Source of the DNA: Candidatus Clavichlamydia salmonicola
GTDB lineage: Bacteria > Chlamydiota > Chlamydiia > Chlamydiales > Chlamydiaceae
Assembly (NCBI RefSeq): GCF_015356765.1
Contig: NZ_WTCQ01000001.1
Location: 372,001 to 436,000 of the forward strand
DNA length: 64,000 nt
Direction: 5' to 3'
Under the pieces are notes generated by a model. It saw only the letters and a list, made by a program, of their open reading frames with translations, was not told the DNA's origin and did not search any database. Positions 1 to 9,524 of this stretch are shown one piece after another (positions within the stretch are counted from its first letter, which is position 1; each line of letters starts with the position of its first letter). The translations under genes were made by a program, and so were the position numbers.

Positions 1-313
1 CGTGCCTTTATTAGGTTCTATACCTTTTATTGGTAATCTATTCAGCAGAACTGTTGATCAAAGACAAAAACGAAATATTATGATGTTTATTCGTCCTAAG
101 GTTCTTTCTGGATTTAAAGATGCAGTAAATCTTACTAATAAAGAAGGTTATAAGTACAACTGGGATGCTAATAAGGCATCTATGGACTATACACCTCGTA
201 TAGCTCCAGAGTATCAACCTTTACCTGAAGGTTTAGATGACCAGAAGACTTTTGAGTTTTTTGTAACTTCAGATAGTTTTAAAAAAGACCATGAAAAAAA
301 CGAAGATGATTGA
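1..313 (+). CDS. sctC: Type III secretion secretin, C-terminal end (partial)
   Basis: This is the 3' end of a gene that begins before the window; about 103 residues are visible. The segment starting VPLLGSIPFIGNLFS and followed by NIMMFIRPKV is the classic end of the secretin beta-barrel domain, in which the protein forms the outer-membrane ring of type II and type III secretion systems. After it comes a charged tail of about 65 residues ending NEDD. Sequence alone does not separate a GspD from an SctC secretin. Synteny favours SctC (CdsC), because in C. trachomatis the type III secretin gene CT674 is followed directly by mcsB and mcsA, which here lie 36 kb downstream beyond the inserted array. 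Confidence 0.85.
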   Translation, partial: VPLLGSIPFIGNLFSRTVDQRQKRNIMMFIRPKVLSGFKDAVNLTNKEGYKYNWDANKASMDYTPRIAPEYQPLPEGLDDQKTFEFFVTSDSFKKDHEKNEDD

Positions 314-546
314 TCGTTGCTTGAGATTATAGATTATCATTATCAGCTTTAGAGGTTATTATAAGTGCACCTATAGAGATTCTGGGACATAAAAATCCAA
401 AGATTCCAGCAATTTTATGTAAGAGAAAAAACCTAAAATTAATGAGCTACCATTATTAAATTTGCATGAAATATTAAAACAAGCTAAAGATCAGGCCAAT
501 ACACAAAGAAAGGTCTAATGATTTTTAAGAAGAATCAGCACAAAAT

Positions 547-1046
547 TTGCAGGGCACAAAGCAAAAAAAGCCAAACAAAAAGGTTTTACAATATATAAGC
601 AAGACACTGCAAAGTTTAAAAAGTATCTATAGAGGCGTTCAAGAAAGAGAGTCGCCATCAGTACCATATTTACTGTTTTTATCTTATAACCATATTCTAC
701 ATCGTTCTGAAGTACCCATTGTAGATACAGTTAAAATTTGGGAAGACCTTTTAATAAAACATGTGCAAAAAACATATGTAAGTACCATCCAGAGACTATA
801 GAAAAGCTATTCCAAAGAGAGACCAAAAAAGTATATTTCTTAGACAATAAAAAGATAGACTTTGATTGGGGTCCTTTAAAGGTTGGCAAAGATTATGTAA
901 GAGAGCTAGATCTTATGTCTATGCATAGTCTCGTTCGGAGTGATTAAGAAAAAGTAGTAGATATGGTTGCTAATAGGTTATTAGATCGATGTGGGATAAG
1001 TCCAGAAGAAGGAAGAAGACTGATCAGATATGAGTTCATAAGATAA
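547..1046 (+). pseudogene. Decayed array-family member (3' half)
   Basis: Two overlapping frames together give the C-terminal half of a family protein. The first frame has SVPYLLFLSYNHIL, matching the VPSLLxLS module. A frameshift near 770-790 leads into KYHPETIEKLF (the YLExxLxxxPE module) and YVRELDLMSMHSLV (the C-terminal motif). A stop codon interrupts just after this, but the same frame continues with a readable VDMVANRLLDRCG, the usual cysteine-bearing end. Just upstream, ELPLLNLHEILK at about 430-490 looks like a second, older VPSLL-type fragment. No N-terminal modules are found between 314 and 547. The gene cannot make an intact product. Confidence 0.7.
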
Positions 1047-1395
1047 ATAGTCCAGATATTAGGATTTCAAGTTAAAGGGAGCTACTCTGTGCACATGAAA
1101 GGCATCAATGTATTTTTCAGATAAATCTTTTCTTAGTTCTAGATTCTTTCTAAAGGGTGTTTTTTATATGTAGTAGCTAAAGGTCTACTAAAGAGCTAAT
1201 ATTCTTTACAGAAGATAAGTTGGGTACAGTAGGAAAAGTGTAAGTTGTATAAAACATCGATTAATTTTAATAATACAAAGAAGTTGTAAGTAATAGAAAA
1301 AATTTTATTTAGATATCGATATTTCTTTATATCTTTTTATTATTATGTCTTTTTATTATTATGTTTTTTTATTTTTTACACATCTGGATATAATA
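965..1395 (+). repeat. Duplicated upstream module, copy 1
   Basis: Starting in the 3' tail of a decayed gene (LLDRCGISPEEG), this stretch runs through a spacer that contains a readable 'aaagggtgtttttta' and 'ttaattttaataata' and ends at the start of the SRCI-type gene at 1396. Diverged copies precede the SRCI-type genes at 2900 and 8382. It marks the unit that was duplicated. Any promoter for these genes should lie in it, but I cannot pick out clear -35 and -10 boxes. Confidence 0.6.
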
Positions 1396-2331
1396 ATGTC
1401 TATCCCATCAACATCACGGAGCCAAGGTTTAAATGTATCAAATGAAGAGGCGCCTCTAACCCCATCTTCACCTATTCTACAGGTGTGGAGAGAGATTATG
1501 CAGCCAGCTTTTCTACGACATTATCAAGATTTTTTAAGTCGTGGTCATGGTTGTTTTACATGTAATTTTCAATGGGTAGATTTATTATTAATAAATGATC
1601 AACCTGGTCCATTATCTTTTGATTTGCAATTTTCCTTGTCTGATAACTTTACTGTATCAGGAGTAGAAAAAATGAAAAAAAGTAAGATAAATGTGCTAAA
1701 TCTTGTGCGTGCTCTTGCTTCTACTGGAAGACATAATATAGGGCCATTAGGAGGATCTTTAACTACTGTTCAATTAACTCAGTTATTTGGCGCGTTGTTA
1801 CTTCTGTTAAAGCAACAGACAGATTATAAAATAGCATTATTACATTTAGAGCCCCATATAAGTAAGGTTAGAGATATAGAAAAATTGCAAGATAGAAGGC
1901 GGCTGCTCCACTTGCAAGCATTCTTGGATCTTGTATTAATAGAGATCAAGAATAAATATCTAGCTCTTCAAGGAGCCCCTGAGCAATCTTCACCAGCTTC
2001 ATTTCTTGTCAGTTGTATGTCCTCTTCTGATAGAGCGATCCAAAGACTTTTAAATCAAGCTTTGAGTACTGGGGCACTTCTTACTAGACAGGTTATAGAG
2101 ACTTTGGTAGCAGAGAATTTAGATATTATAGATTTTGTTATTAAGGGAAGACAGCTATATTTGGTCCCTAGTTTTTCAGGAATACCTTATAGTCTTAAGC
2201 TTGGAAATTATTATGACAGTAGTGCTACTGCACAGCTAGATCTTTTGCCTTTAGCATCATTTGTCCCTAACTATAGAGAGATGTTAAAAGATCTAGTTAT
2301 AGAGCATATATGTTCAAGATGTATATCATAA
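1396..2331 (+). CDS. Array-family protein, SRCI subgroup
   Basis: Predicted 311 residues, not recognised as any named family. I chose the ATG at 1396 over an in-frame ATG at 1345 because the context gganataataATGTCTATCC is shared with the paralog at 8382, and the extra 17 residues have no counterpart in paralogs. Visible modules are LTPSSPILQVW (21-31), the hydrophobic helix QLTQLFGALLLLL (about 126-138), the YLExxL-equivalent LLTRQVIETLV (about 228-238) and LDLLPLASFVPNY (281-293), ending HICSRCIS. There is no signal peptide or clear membrane segment; the leucine-rich helix is more likely buried. Closest relatives are the genes at 2900 and 8382. Confidence 0.85.
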   Translation: MSIPSTSRSQGLNVSNEEAPLTPSSPILQVWREIMQPAFLRHYQDFLSRGHGCFTCNFQWVDLLLINDQPGPLSFDLQFSLSDNFTVSGVEKMKKSKINVLNLVRALASTGRHNIGPLGGSLTTVQLTQLFGALLLLLKQQTDYKIALLHLEPHISKVRDIEKLQDRRRLLHLQAFLDLVLIEIKNKYLALQGAPEQSSPASFLVSCMSSSDRAIQRLLNQALSTGALLTRQVIETLVAENLDIIDFVIKGRQLYLVPSFSGIPYSLKLGNYYDSSATAQLDLLPLASFVPNYREMLKDLVIEHICSRCIS

Positions 2332-2899
2332 ATATTCTTTCTATTACGCTAAGGATTTGTTTGATTTCTAGTTATAAGTGAACATATAAAGATTACATTT
2401 ATGGGATGTAAAAGAAAAAATAGGGTGTTTATAAATTTCCTAGTGTAAGGATAATTTGTCCATTAGGAGAAGAAGAAGGTGGCATTAGATTAGAAGCTCA
2501 AATATGGCAAAACAGTAATAGATGTATTTCTTATTAGGTTATTAGATTAATTTGGGCTAAGTCCAGAAGAAGACTTATCAGACAGTAGTTTATAAGATGA
2601 ACAGCTTGCTTATTAGGATCTCAAATTAAAGGAAGTTCTTCCTTGCACTTGACTGAGATTCATGTATTTTTTCAGATAAATTTTCCCTTAGCGCTGTCCC
2701 CATGCTAAAGGGTGTTTTTTACATATGTAACAGTTAAATATCTACTAAAGAGCCAAGATTTTTACAAAGTATGTGTTGAGTAGAGTAGGTTATATAAATC
2801 ATCCATTAATTTTAATAATATAAAGTTGCTGTAAGAAATAAAAAATATTTTCTCTAAAAATGTTATATTGTTTTTTTTTTGACAAATTAGGATATGAAA
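2332..2899 (+). repeat. Spacer with duplicated upstream module, copy 2
   Basis: No gene is seen in these 568 bases. The first 60 bases resemble the sequence after the gene at 2900 (ggatttgttt..tctagttata). From about 2530 the spacer matches copies 1 and 3: a stop-broken remnant reading LLD-stop-FGLSPEED, then aaagggtgttttttaca, ctactaaagag and attaattttaataata. It ends with gacaaattaggatat before the start codon, and AGGA there can serve as ribosome binding site for the gene at 2900. Confidence 0.6.
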
Positions 2900-3859
2900 A
2901 TGTCACTACCACTAGTGCCTTTGGGGTTATCTGGATTAGAGCCTAGGCAAGACTTGGGAGTATCAAATGTAGTATCACTGCCAATGACCTCATCTTCATC
3001 TGCTTTACAGGTATGGAGAGAGATTATGCAGCCAGTTATTATGCAGCATTATCAAGATTTTTCAAGTCGTAGTTTTGTTTCTCTTAGGTGTAATTGGTAT
3101 TGGGTAAAATTATCATTAATTGTCCAGCAAGATATTGGTTCAGTAGGTCTTGATATAAGATGTGTGCTTTCTGATAACTTTACTGGGAGGGTGTTAGAGG
3201 ATATAAAACAAAGCGCAAGTAATATGCTAGCTGTTGCGCATAGTCTTTCTCCTCACCAAAGCCATAATTTGGGGGCAAATGGATCCCCTATAGCGGCTTT
3301 TCAATTAGCGCAATTATTTGCTGCCTTCTTGCTTTTATTGCAGCAACAGATAGAGTATAAATTAGCATTATTAGCTTTAGAGCTTTATGTAGGTCACGCG
3401 AGAGACATAGAAAAATGGGATGAGAGAGTGAAGCTTACTAAGCTGCAAGAATTCCTTGAGTGTGTATTCGTAAAGATAGTTGAAAAATATCGATATCTTC
3501 AGGGGAAGCCCACAGGGCCTTTAGCTGCTTCATTTTCTATAAATTCTATTGTTGAGTCTGATAAAGTTATTCGAGGGATTTTAACTCAAGCTTTAAGTTC
3601 TGGGGAACTTCTTACTAGACAGAGTATAGAGGCTGTAATAGAACAAAATCCACACATTATAAATCAGGTTGGCAGAGGAAGAAAGGTACATTTAGTCCCT
3701 AGTTGTTCTGGAATTCCTTATAAGCTTCAGTTTGGAGGCTATAATTTCAGTAATGATGTTGAAGAGGTAAATATTTTACCTTTAGTATCGTTTATGCCTA
3801 ATTATAGAGAGATGTTAAAAGACCTGGTTGTAAATCACATATGTTCAAGATGTATATAA
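2900..3859 (+). CDS. Array-family protein, SRCI subgroup
   Basis: Predicted 319 residues, unrecognised. Two in-frame ATGs lie six bases apart (2894 and 2900). I chose 2900 because it aligns with the paralog starts and leaves AGGA ten bases upstream. Modules seen are LQVWREIMQP (paralogs have LTPSS before it, here MTSSSS), QLAQLFAAFLLLLQQ, LLTRQSIEAVIEQNP and VNILPLVSFMPNYREML, ending HICSRCI. By eye it is clearly closer to the genes at 1396 and 8382 than to any other member, which fits duplication of a gene plus its upstream spacer. There are no secretion signals or catalytic motifs that I can identify. Confidence 0.85.
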   Translation: MSLPLVPLGLSGLEPRQDLGVSNVVSLPMTSSSSALQVWREIMQPVIMQHYQDFSSRSFVSLRCNWYWVKLSLIVQQDIGSVGLDIRCVLSDNFTGRVLEDIKQSASNMLAVAHSLSPHQSHNLGANGSPIAAFQLAQLFAAFLLLLQQQIEYKLALLALELYVGHARDIEKWDERVKLTKLQEFLECVFVKIVEKYRYLQGKPTGPLAASFSINSIVESDKVIRGILTQALSSGELLTRQSIEAVIEQNPHIINQVGRGRKVHLVPSCSGIPYKLQFGGYNFSNDVEEVNILPLVSFMPNYREMLKDLVVNHICSRCI

Positions 3860-4076
3860 TAATAAATATTTTTTGCCTATTACAATAGGGATTTGTTTTA
3901 TGTCTAGTTATAGATTACCTCCACCAATGCAGGTATGTGGCATTCCTGATTTTATTACAGGCTCTGCTGTTCTTGGATTTGGAATTTTTGATAAAATATG
4001 GAAAACAGTGAGTATAAGAGTAGAACCTTTTTGTAATGAATCGCTTTAGAATATTAACTTTGGAGAAAGAAACATT
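3860..4076 (+). other. Spacer with a 49-codon open frame
   Basis: An ATG at 3900 opens 49 codons (MSSYRLPPPMQVCGIPDF...) ending at 4049. The first part of this stretch is also present, with stops, after the gene at 1396, so it is probably duplicated spacer or a remnant, not a gene. It has no family module. Confidence 0.35.
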
Positions 4077-4997
4077 ATGTTAAATTCCATTACATATTCG
4101 AATGCAATAAGCAAAAAAGAAGAAAATTTTGAGCCACCAATACCTCAGCTTTCTTTGATTATTGAAATATGGCGTAAAATTGTAGGAGATGCATTTGCTT
4201 CACACTATGTTCCTGCTAATACAGCAAATTTAAGACTTTTTACATCTACATATGTATCACCAAGCATAAATTATATGCGAAAGGGCAATAAGGAATGAGA
4301 GGGAAGTGTTGTAGCAAATATACGCAATCACTGTACAACCAAAGATCTAGATCTATTTGAAGATAGAAAAAATATATGGGAGATAGCTGATTTAGCAAGG
4401 GCTTTAAAGCATTTGGATTCAGGGATATGTTGCTGTATTTCTTTTTTGAATTAGATGCAAGAGAGTTTAGGCTAAATTCAAAGCAATTATTGCAATTTTT
4501 ATTTACAGTAATATTTCTAGCTCAAGAACAGAATCTTTATTATGAAAAATGTTTTTTAGGATCATCTACAGGTTCTTACTCAAGTAATTGTTATAATCTA
4601 AGAGATCTATGTAAAAATGAAAAAATCTATGGAAAATAAGCCAGTTCATACAGTGCTTTCTTTGACTGCTTTATCATTCCAAAGAGCACTACAATCATCT
4701 TATCAATCTAAGCAAGAAGGATCTTTTTTTATAAAGGGTAAATTAACACCCTTATACATAAAAAGAATGTTGATGCTACACCCAGAGGTAGAAGAAGAAT
4801 TTTTAAAAATCATGCCATTAGAGTTAACCATACCTACTGTATCAGAAAGGTCGCCACAGCTTTATTTTCAGGTGCAACAGGAGAAAGAGTATTGCCCTAA
4901 ACTATCTCTGATTACTTTTCCTTCGTTATTACCAGGGTATCAGGAAAAATTAGCACAACTGATTTATGAAACATTAGTAGCAAACGAGACTGATTGA
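4077..4997 (+). pseudogene. Decayed array-family member, WRKxV subgroup
   Basis: Three frames together cover a whole gene. 4077-4298 gives the N-terminus with LSLIIEIWRKIVGDAF. After a stop, a second frame from 4427 gives FRLNSKQLLQFLFTVIFLAQEQ, equivalent to the central QL helix. A third from 4617 gives HTVLSLTALSFQRAL, LTPLYIKRMLMLHPEVEEEF and FPSLLPGYQEKLAQL. The order matches the intact gene at 6756, with which it shares IEIWRKIV-like and QLLQ-like segments. At least one stop, one frameshift and a deletion between the second and third parts separate it from a working copy. No C-terminal cysteine is present (ends VANETD). Confidence 0.75.
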
Positions 4998-5234
4998 TTA
5001 ACAAAGTAGTTTATTGAGTTTTAGTATATTTAATTTAGGTATAAAGGATGGCAGAAGGTTAATAAGGCAGAGGTGGGTCCTTATATAGTTTCAGAACATC
5101 TTAAGAAAGAGCATAAAAAAAAGAAGATGATGGATTTGCTCTCTGATTATATGTTTAAGAAATAGTGCTGTGTAGGATGTTTTTTTTATGATAGAATTCT
5201 TGTTTGCTTATTTAATTTTTTGTAAAAAATCGAA
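4998..5234 (+). other. Spacer with possible secretin-tail remnant
   Basis: Bases about 5085-5140 read VSEHLKKEHKKK and align at DNA level with the last 50 bases of the secretin gene at 265-315 (VTSDSFKKDHEKNEDD), with one missing base and about ten differences by my hand alignment. If real, a copy of the secretin 3' end was carried along when the array grew. There is no open gene here. Confidence 0.35.
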
Positions 5235-6236
5235 ATGATAGCGCCTTTGTTGAGATCTCGTTCACAAGGAGTTCCAACGCTTGTTGATATGCTAGATCAG
5301 GAACACGCCCTTGTTAAAATATGGCGTATTGTTATGGAAATCTCTTGTCGGAGACAGTCTTCTTTTTTAATGAATGGAGCATTTACTGGGTTTAAATATC
5401 AATATTTTTTTCCTTGTATAATAAGTATTACTGAAGGTTTGCAGACAGAAATTGTTCTTCGTTTAAAATCATATTACACTAAAAAAAAATATTATCTTAA
5501 AAGTAGTGATGGGTATAGAGAAGAGGCAATGGAGTTATTGGGAACAATAGAGAAGATGCGCTCTATTGCTCAAAAAAGTGTTCATGGGCAGCTTTATACA
5601 ATAATATCTCGAACAGGCATATCAGTGAATAGCAGAACAGCTCATAGACATACTGTCAATAGTCTTCAATTGGTGCAGTTATTTGCATCATTTTTTTATT
5701 TATTAAAAGATTTTCAATATCACTTGAGTATGTCATATCCTGTTTCGCCTGTCTTTTTTCCTGATCCTCCAGAGTATGCTATAATGGTGCAAACATATCA
5801 GGGTGGAATTATTGAAATGAGAGCAATTTATATGAGGTTACGGGGAGTATTATCAATTAAACAAGAGGTGCCATCTTTATTATCTTTGTCAGTGATTACT
5901 ATTTTAAAGTTTAGTAAAGGTGAGCTAGAAAAAGGAAATACTTCTAAAAAGCCATTAACAATGACATATATAAATAGAACATTATTAATAAATAAAAATC
6001 TGGTAAATGATTTAAGTAAGCAATTAGAAGTGCGTGTAGAGCCATCTGCTCCAGGAATAGAGCATCAAGTTGCTTTTTCAGGATTTCGTTCGCCTGGTTA
6101 TCTTAAAGAGCTAGATTTACTTTCTATGCCAGCATGTATTGTTTTAGGAAAACAAAAACTAACTGCTCTTAAAGAAACGGTAGAGCCTTTTATTAAAAGA
6201 GAGTTACTAGAGAAATGTGGTTCTCTTCATTGCTAA
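5235..6236 (+). CDS. Array-family protein, divergent short member
   Basis: Predicted 333 residues, unrecognised. The N-terminal module is weak (HALVKIWRIVMEI). The later modules are good: QLVQLFASFFYLL at about residue 150, EVPSLLSLSVITILKF at about 214, LTMTYINRTLLI at about 238 and LKELDLLSMPACIVLG near 292, then a tail LLEKCGSLHC with the usual cysteine. It stands alone between two pseudogene stretches and has no close sister in the window. The start ATG has no strong ribosome binding site (tgtaaaaaatcgaaATG), a common feature of this array. Confidence 0.8.
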   Translation: MIAPLLRSRSQGVPTLVDMLDQEHALVKIWRIVMEISCRRQSSFLMNGAFTGFKYQYFFPCIISITEGLQTEIVLRLKSYYTKKKYYLKSSDGYREEAMELLGTIEKMRSIAQKSVHGQLYTIISRTGISVNSRTAHRHTVNSLQLVQLFASFFYLLKDFQYHLSMSYPVSPVFFPDPPEYAIMVQTYQGGIIEMRAIYMRLRGVLSIKQEVPSLLSLSVITILKFSKGELEKGNTSKKPLTMTYINRTLLINKNLVNDLSKQLEVRVEPSAPGIEHQVAFSGFRSPGYLKELDLLSMPACIVLGKQKLTALKETVEPFIKRELLEKCGSLHC

Positions 6237-6755
6237 TGAATAAGAAAACATGGTGCTGAAATCATGGAGAACTTGATTTAAGAAAATTAAGGTTCTATTT
6301 GGTCAAGAAAAGGGTGTTAATACAAGAGTTGCAAAGTATGTATAAAATCTCTTTTTTATAAAAATGATTAATATCAGTGAAGGTATATTTAAAGAGGCTT
6401 GCTTAGTGAACATTCTGTTTTTATTGAAACAGAAGAAAAAACTATTACTAAAGAAGGTAAATAACATGTTTTTGATAGCTTTTTCTTTTTTAAATTAAAA
6501 AATATGACAAAATCATGATGTTTAAGCTGCTGATCGTGCCATGGTAGAGTATCTAGAAGTAGGATATTAGATCTGACGAGCAAAAGAAAGGCTTCCATGA
6601 GTTCTATGTATTGCTGTATAAAGGATTATTAGCTTCTAGGGATGATGGAAGCCCTGATTTTAAGAAAGAGCTATTAGATAAAATATTTGTTCAATGACCA
6701 GATCGTTGATCTTAAGTAATTTTTTTTTAATAAACTAAGAATAATAGTCCAATAA
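6237..6755 (+). other. 519-base spacer with array remnants
   Basis: No intact gene. Two pieces are recognisable. At about 6465-6517 a leader-like stretch (aaataacatgtttttg, then aaattaaaaaatatgacaaaatcatg) closely resembles the sequence just upstream of the gene at 11736, so it is the promoter and start region of a lost copy. At about 6566-6697 an open stretch reads GFHEFYVLLYKGLL and ends FKKELLDKIFVQ, resembling a family C-terminus without the LLPLAS motif. A minus-strand frame across 6389-6598 has no support. Confidence 0.45.
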
Positions 6756-7847
6756 ATGCCTATAGATCCAATTGCATGTGCGTTACAAAGAACGCAAACA
6801 GCTTTTAAAGAGCCATTGACAGCAACTTCTCCTGTTATTGAAATGTGGCGTAATATTGTAGAAAGCCAATTTTTACAGCAATGTAGTCCTACTAATATAA
6901 ACAGTTTAAATACTTTTGTATGTGAGTATATCAGGGCAGAGGTATTTCATAGAGTAACAAGGGAGGGAGTGTTAGAGGTAGTTCTTTCAGAAAGGGTGTG
7001 TGATGATTCTAGATGTTGTGTATGGCAAGTAATTCAAGATAAAAGAAGTGTAGAAGCAATGGCGCAGATTGTTGTAAAGCTAAAAGATTTAGCTCCAAAT
7101 ACATGTTGTAGAGTTGTGTCTGCTGTACCAAATAGATGGAATTTCTCTTTAGGCCCAAAACAATTACTGCAATTATTGTTTGTGATGCTTTTTTTATTCA
7201 AAGAACAAAAGGTTTATTATAGAAGGTTTTTTGATGAATTATTAAAAGGTTATTACCCAAGGCATTATAGAGAAAAAGATGTAAAAGAGATATTAACGCA
7301 GAGAAACTATCCATATCTAGTAGAACAACAACATTTTTTAATGAAGCTGGTCTTAGAGAAGCTATCAGAATGGAAAAAGCTTTATATAGCTATGAAGATA
7401 TCTATGGGAGAAAATATAGGCTGGAAAGTGCCTTCGCTGACTTCTATGGCCTTGAATTGTATGTGTCAGTCATCGTATCAACCATGGAATCAGAGGTCGT
7501 GTTTGCAATTAAGTCCTGTGTATTTAGAAAGGACTTTTTTAATACAGCCTCAGTTAAAAGAAGAGTTTGCAGAATTCGTAGGGTTAGGTATAGCGCCTCC
7601 TGTTATAGCAGAAAAAGAAGGGCTTCAATTTTGTTATCAAGAAAGAGAAAGGCAAGATGATTGTAAAGATCTTTATCTTATTCCTTTCTATTCTTTCATT
7701 CCACGTCATCAAGAAAGATTGGAACAACTTATTTTAAAAAAAATATCTCCCAAAGGTATTTTTTTAAAAGATTTAGATCTTAAGAAAGATAGTCAGAATA
7801 AATGGTCAAAGTTTTTGGTAAATTTTTATAAAAAGATAAGAAAATAG
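6756..7847 (+). CDS. Array-family protein, WRKxV subgroup
   Basis: Predicted 363 residues, unrecognised. Modules are LTATSPVIEMWRNIVESQF (about 26-44), LGPKQLLQLLFVMLFLFKEQ (about 133-152), VPSLTSMALNCM (about 227), LSPVYLERTFLIQPQLKEEF (about 253) and LYLIPFYSFIPRHQERL (about 309). It is longer than its relatives because a lysine-rich tail of about 30 residues (ending FYKKIRK) follows the usual end, which has no cysteine. Its closest relatives are the gene at 21609 (both have FLI, KEQ and SSYQPW-like segments) and the pseudogene at 4077. The ATG start lies behind a run of T and A with no clear ribosome binding site. Confidence 0.85.
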   Translation: MPIDPIACALQRTQTAFKEPLTATSPVIEMWRNIVESQFLQQCSPTNINSLNTFVCEYIRAEVFHRVTREGVLEVVLSERVCDDSRCCVWQVIQDKRSVEAMAQIVVKLKDLAPNTCCRVVSAVPNRWNFSLGPKQLLQLLFVMLFLFKEQKVYYRRFFDELLKGYYPRHYREKDVKEILTQRNYPYLVEQQHFLMKLVLEKLSEWKKLYIAMKISMGENIGWKVPSLTSMALNCMCQSSYQPWNQRSCLQLSPVYLERTFLIQPQLKEEFAEFVGLGIAPPVIAEKEGLQFCYQERERQDDCKDLYLIPFYSFIPRHQERLEQLILKKISPKGIFLKDLDLKKDSQNKWSKFLVNFYKKIRK

Positions 7848-8381
7848 GGAAAGCATTTTTGAAATTATAGGGATTTTATTAATTATTTATACAAGAAAGT
7901 TTTAGTAAAATTATTGCAGAATTAGTAGTAGCTCCTTACCTAAATAAGTGCTTTTTTAGATCAGTGGCACCATCCAGCTTTATTAAGAGAAAGAAGTATT
8001 TTAATGGCGATTACATGTGCGAATAAGTTATTAGATTGATGTGAGATAAGTCCAGAAGAAGACTTAGTAGAGAAGAGTTCTTAAGATTAATAACCAGTTT
8101 ATCAAAATACAGAGATCTATATTATCTTTTTGGCACAATTCTTTTTTAAACTGTGGATAGTTTTTCAAGGATGTTTTTATGTGTAGTAAGTCAAAGTCTT
8201 TCTAAAAAGTTAATACTCTTGACAGAACAGATACTATGTATACGAGGCTGAGAATAACTCCTGCATAGCATCCATGCACATCAAAGATGTAATAGAATGG
8301 CTGTTAATCATAGAAAATATTTTATTGATTATGGTATAGTGGTTTATATTTTTTTTGTTTTTTACAAATTAGGATATAATA
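7848..8381 (+). repeat. Spacer with duplicated upstream module, copy 3
   Basis: No gene in these 534 bases. From about 8005 a stop-broken remnant reads ITCANKLLD-stop-CEISPEEDL, matching the decayed tails in copies 1 and 2. A spacer resembling the other two copies leads to acaaattaggatataata just before the ATG at 8382, nearly identical to the leader of the gene at 1396. Confidence 0.6.
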
Positions 8382-9341
8382 ATGTCTATCCGTCGAGCTG
8401 CTAAGCGGCCATATGTTCCAGAACCTACTGAAGACTCAGCACAACCAAGAATAGTATCCCTATTGACGCCATCTTCATCTATTTTACAGGTGTGGCGGGA
8501 TATGATGCGGCCATCGTTTCTGCAGCATTATCAAAATTTTTTAAATCGTAGTGCTAGTTGTTTTACATGTAATATTTACTGGATAAATTTATCATTAACT
8601 ATACATAGCAATGTCAGTCCAGTAGATCTTGCTCTAAAATGTTGTCTTTCTGATAACTTTTCTTCAGAAGTAGTAGAAACGATGAAACAAAGCGCGAGTA
8701 ATATGGCGGCTATTGTGCGGAGTCTTGATCCTAGCCGCCAACATAATCTAGGAGCGCTGGGAGGAATTCTACCTGCTGCTCAATTAGCACAATTATTTGC
8801 AGCATTATTACTTTTGTTGGGGCAACAGATAGATTATAAAATAGCATTATTAGTTTTAGAGCCTCATGTCAGTAAAGCTAGAGATGAGGAAAAATGGGAG
8901 CAGGGTGGGCAGCTGCATGCTCTGCGATTATTTGTTACACGTGCATTTCTAGAGATAGGAGTAAGATATAGAGTCCTTCAGGGAAAGTCAGCGCCATCTT
9001 CGCGTGCTACATTTATTATAAGCTCTATATCCTCTACTGATTCAGCGATACAAAGGCTGTTATTGAAAGCTTTGAGTGTTGGAGAACTTTTGACTATACA
9101 TAGCGTAGAGGCTTTGGTAGAAGAAAATCCATGGATTGTAGATCAGGTTGGGCGGGGAAGGATCATATACCTAGTTCCTAGTTTTTCAGGAATTCCTTAT
9201 AAGCTGGCGTTTGGGCAGCATTATGAAAACAGTGATTATGATGAGTTAAATCTTTTGCCTTTGGTATCGTTTATGCCTAATTATAGAGAGATGTTAAAAA
9301 ATCTTGTTATAAGGCACATATGCTCAAGATGTATAGAATAA
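8382..9341 (+). CDS. Array-family protein, SRCI subgroup
   Basis: Predicted 319 residues, unrecognised. Modules are LTPSSSILQVWRDMMRP (about 27-43), QLAQLFAALLLLLGQQ (about 133), LLTIHSVEALVEENP (about 236) and LNLLPLVSFMPNYREML (about 288), with HICSRCIE at the end. The start context (AGGA eight bases before the ATG) is the best ribosome binding site in this subgroup. It is closest to the genes at 1396 and 2900 over its whole length, including the SDNFS and PSFSGIPYKL segments that are found only in these three. Confidence 0.85.
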   Translation: MSIRRAAKRPYVPEPTEDSAQPRIVSLLTPSSSILQVWRDMMRPSFLQHYQNFLNRSASCFTCNIYWINLSLTIHSNVSPVDLALKCCLSDNFSSEVVETMKQSASNMAAIVRSLDPSRQHNLGALGGILPAAQLAQLFAALLLLLGQQIDYKIALLVLEPHVSKARDEEKWEQGGQLHALRLFVTRAFLEIGVRYRVLQGKSAPSSRATFIISSISSTDSAIQRLLLKALSVGELLTIHSVEALVEENPWIVDQVGRGRIIYLVPSFSGIPYKLAFGQHYENSDYDELNLLPLVSFMPNYREMLKNLVIRHICSRCIE

Positions 9342-9524
9342 GAAGGATTAATGATCGATGGCTCTTCTCTTAAAAACATTATACGAATAAGTCATATGAT
9401 TTTAATGAAGGCAATGATTACCAATGGATGAATGTACTCTTCCTGATCATATTTTTTGACTCCACATCTTTATTTGCTTAAAAATCCAGGGATGCTACCT
9501 GCTATTTAGGGTAGCTTATCAAAG

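Noticed and set aside
3900-4049. A 49-codon frame starting MSSYRLPPPM
   Set aside because: Its first bases recur with stops after the gene at 1396, so it is more likely spacer or remnant than a gene. It is recorded under its spacer.
6389-6598. A 69-codon minus-strand frame in the spacer before 6756
   Set aside because: The plus strand here shows an array leader and a tail remnant; the minus frame has no module or start signal.
7370-7660. A 96-codon plus-strand frame inside the gene at 6756
   Set aside because: It overlaps conserved modules of the real gene in another frame and has no likeness to the family.
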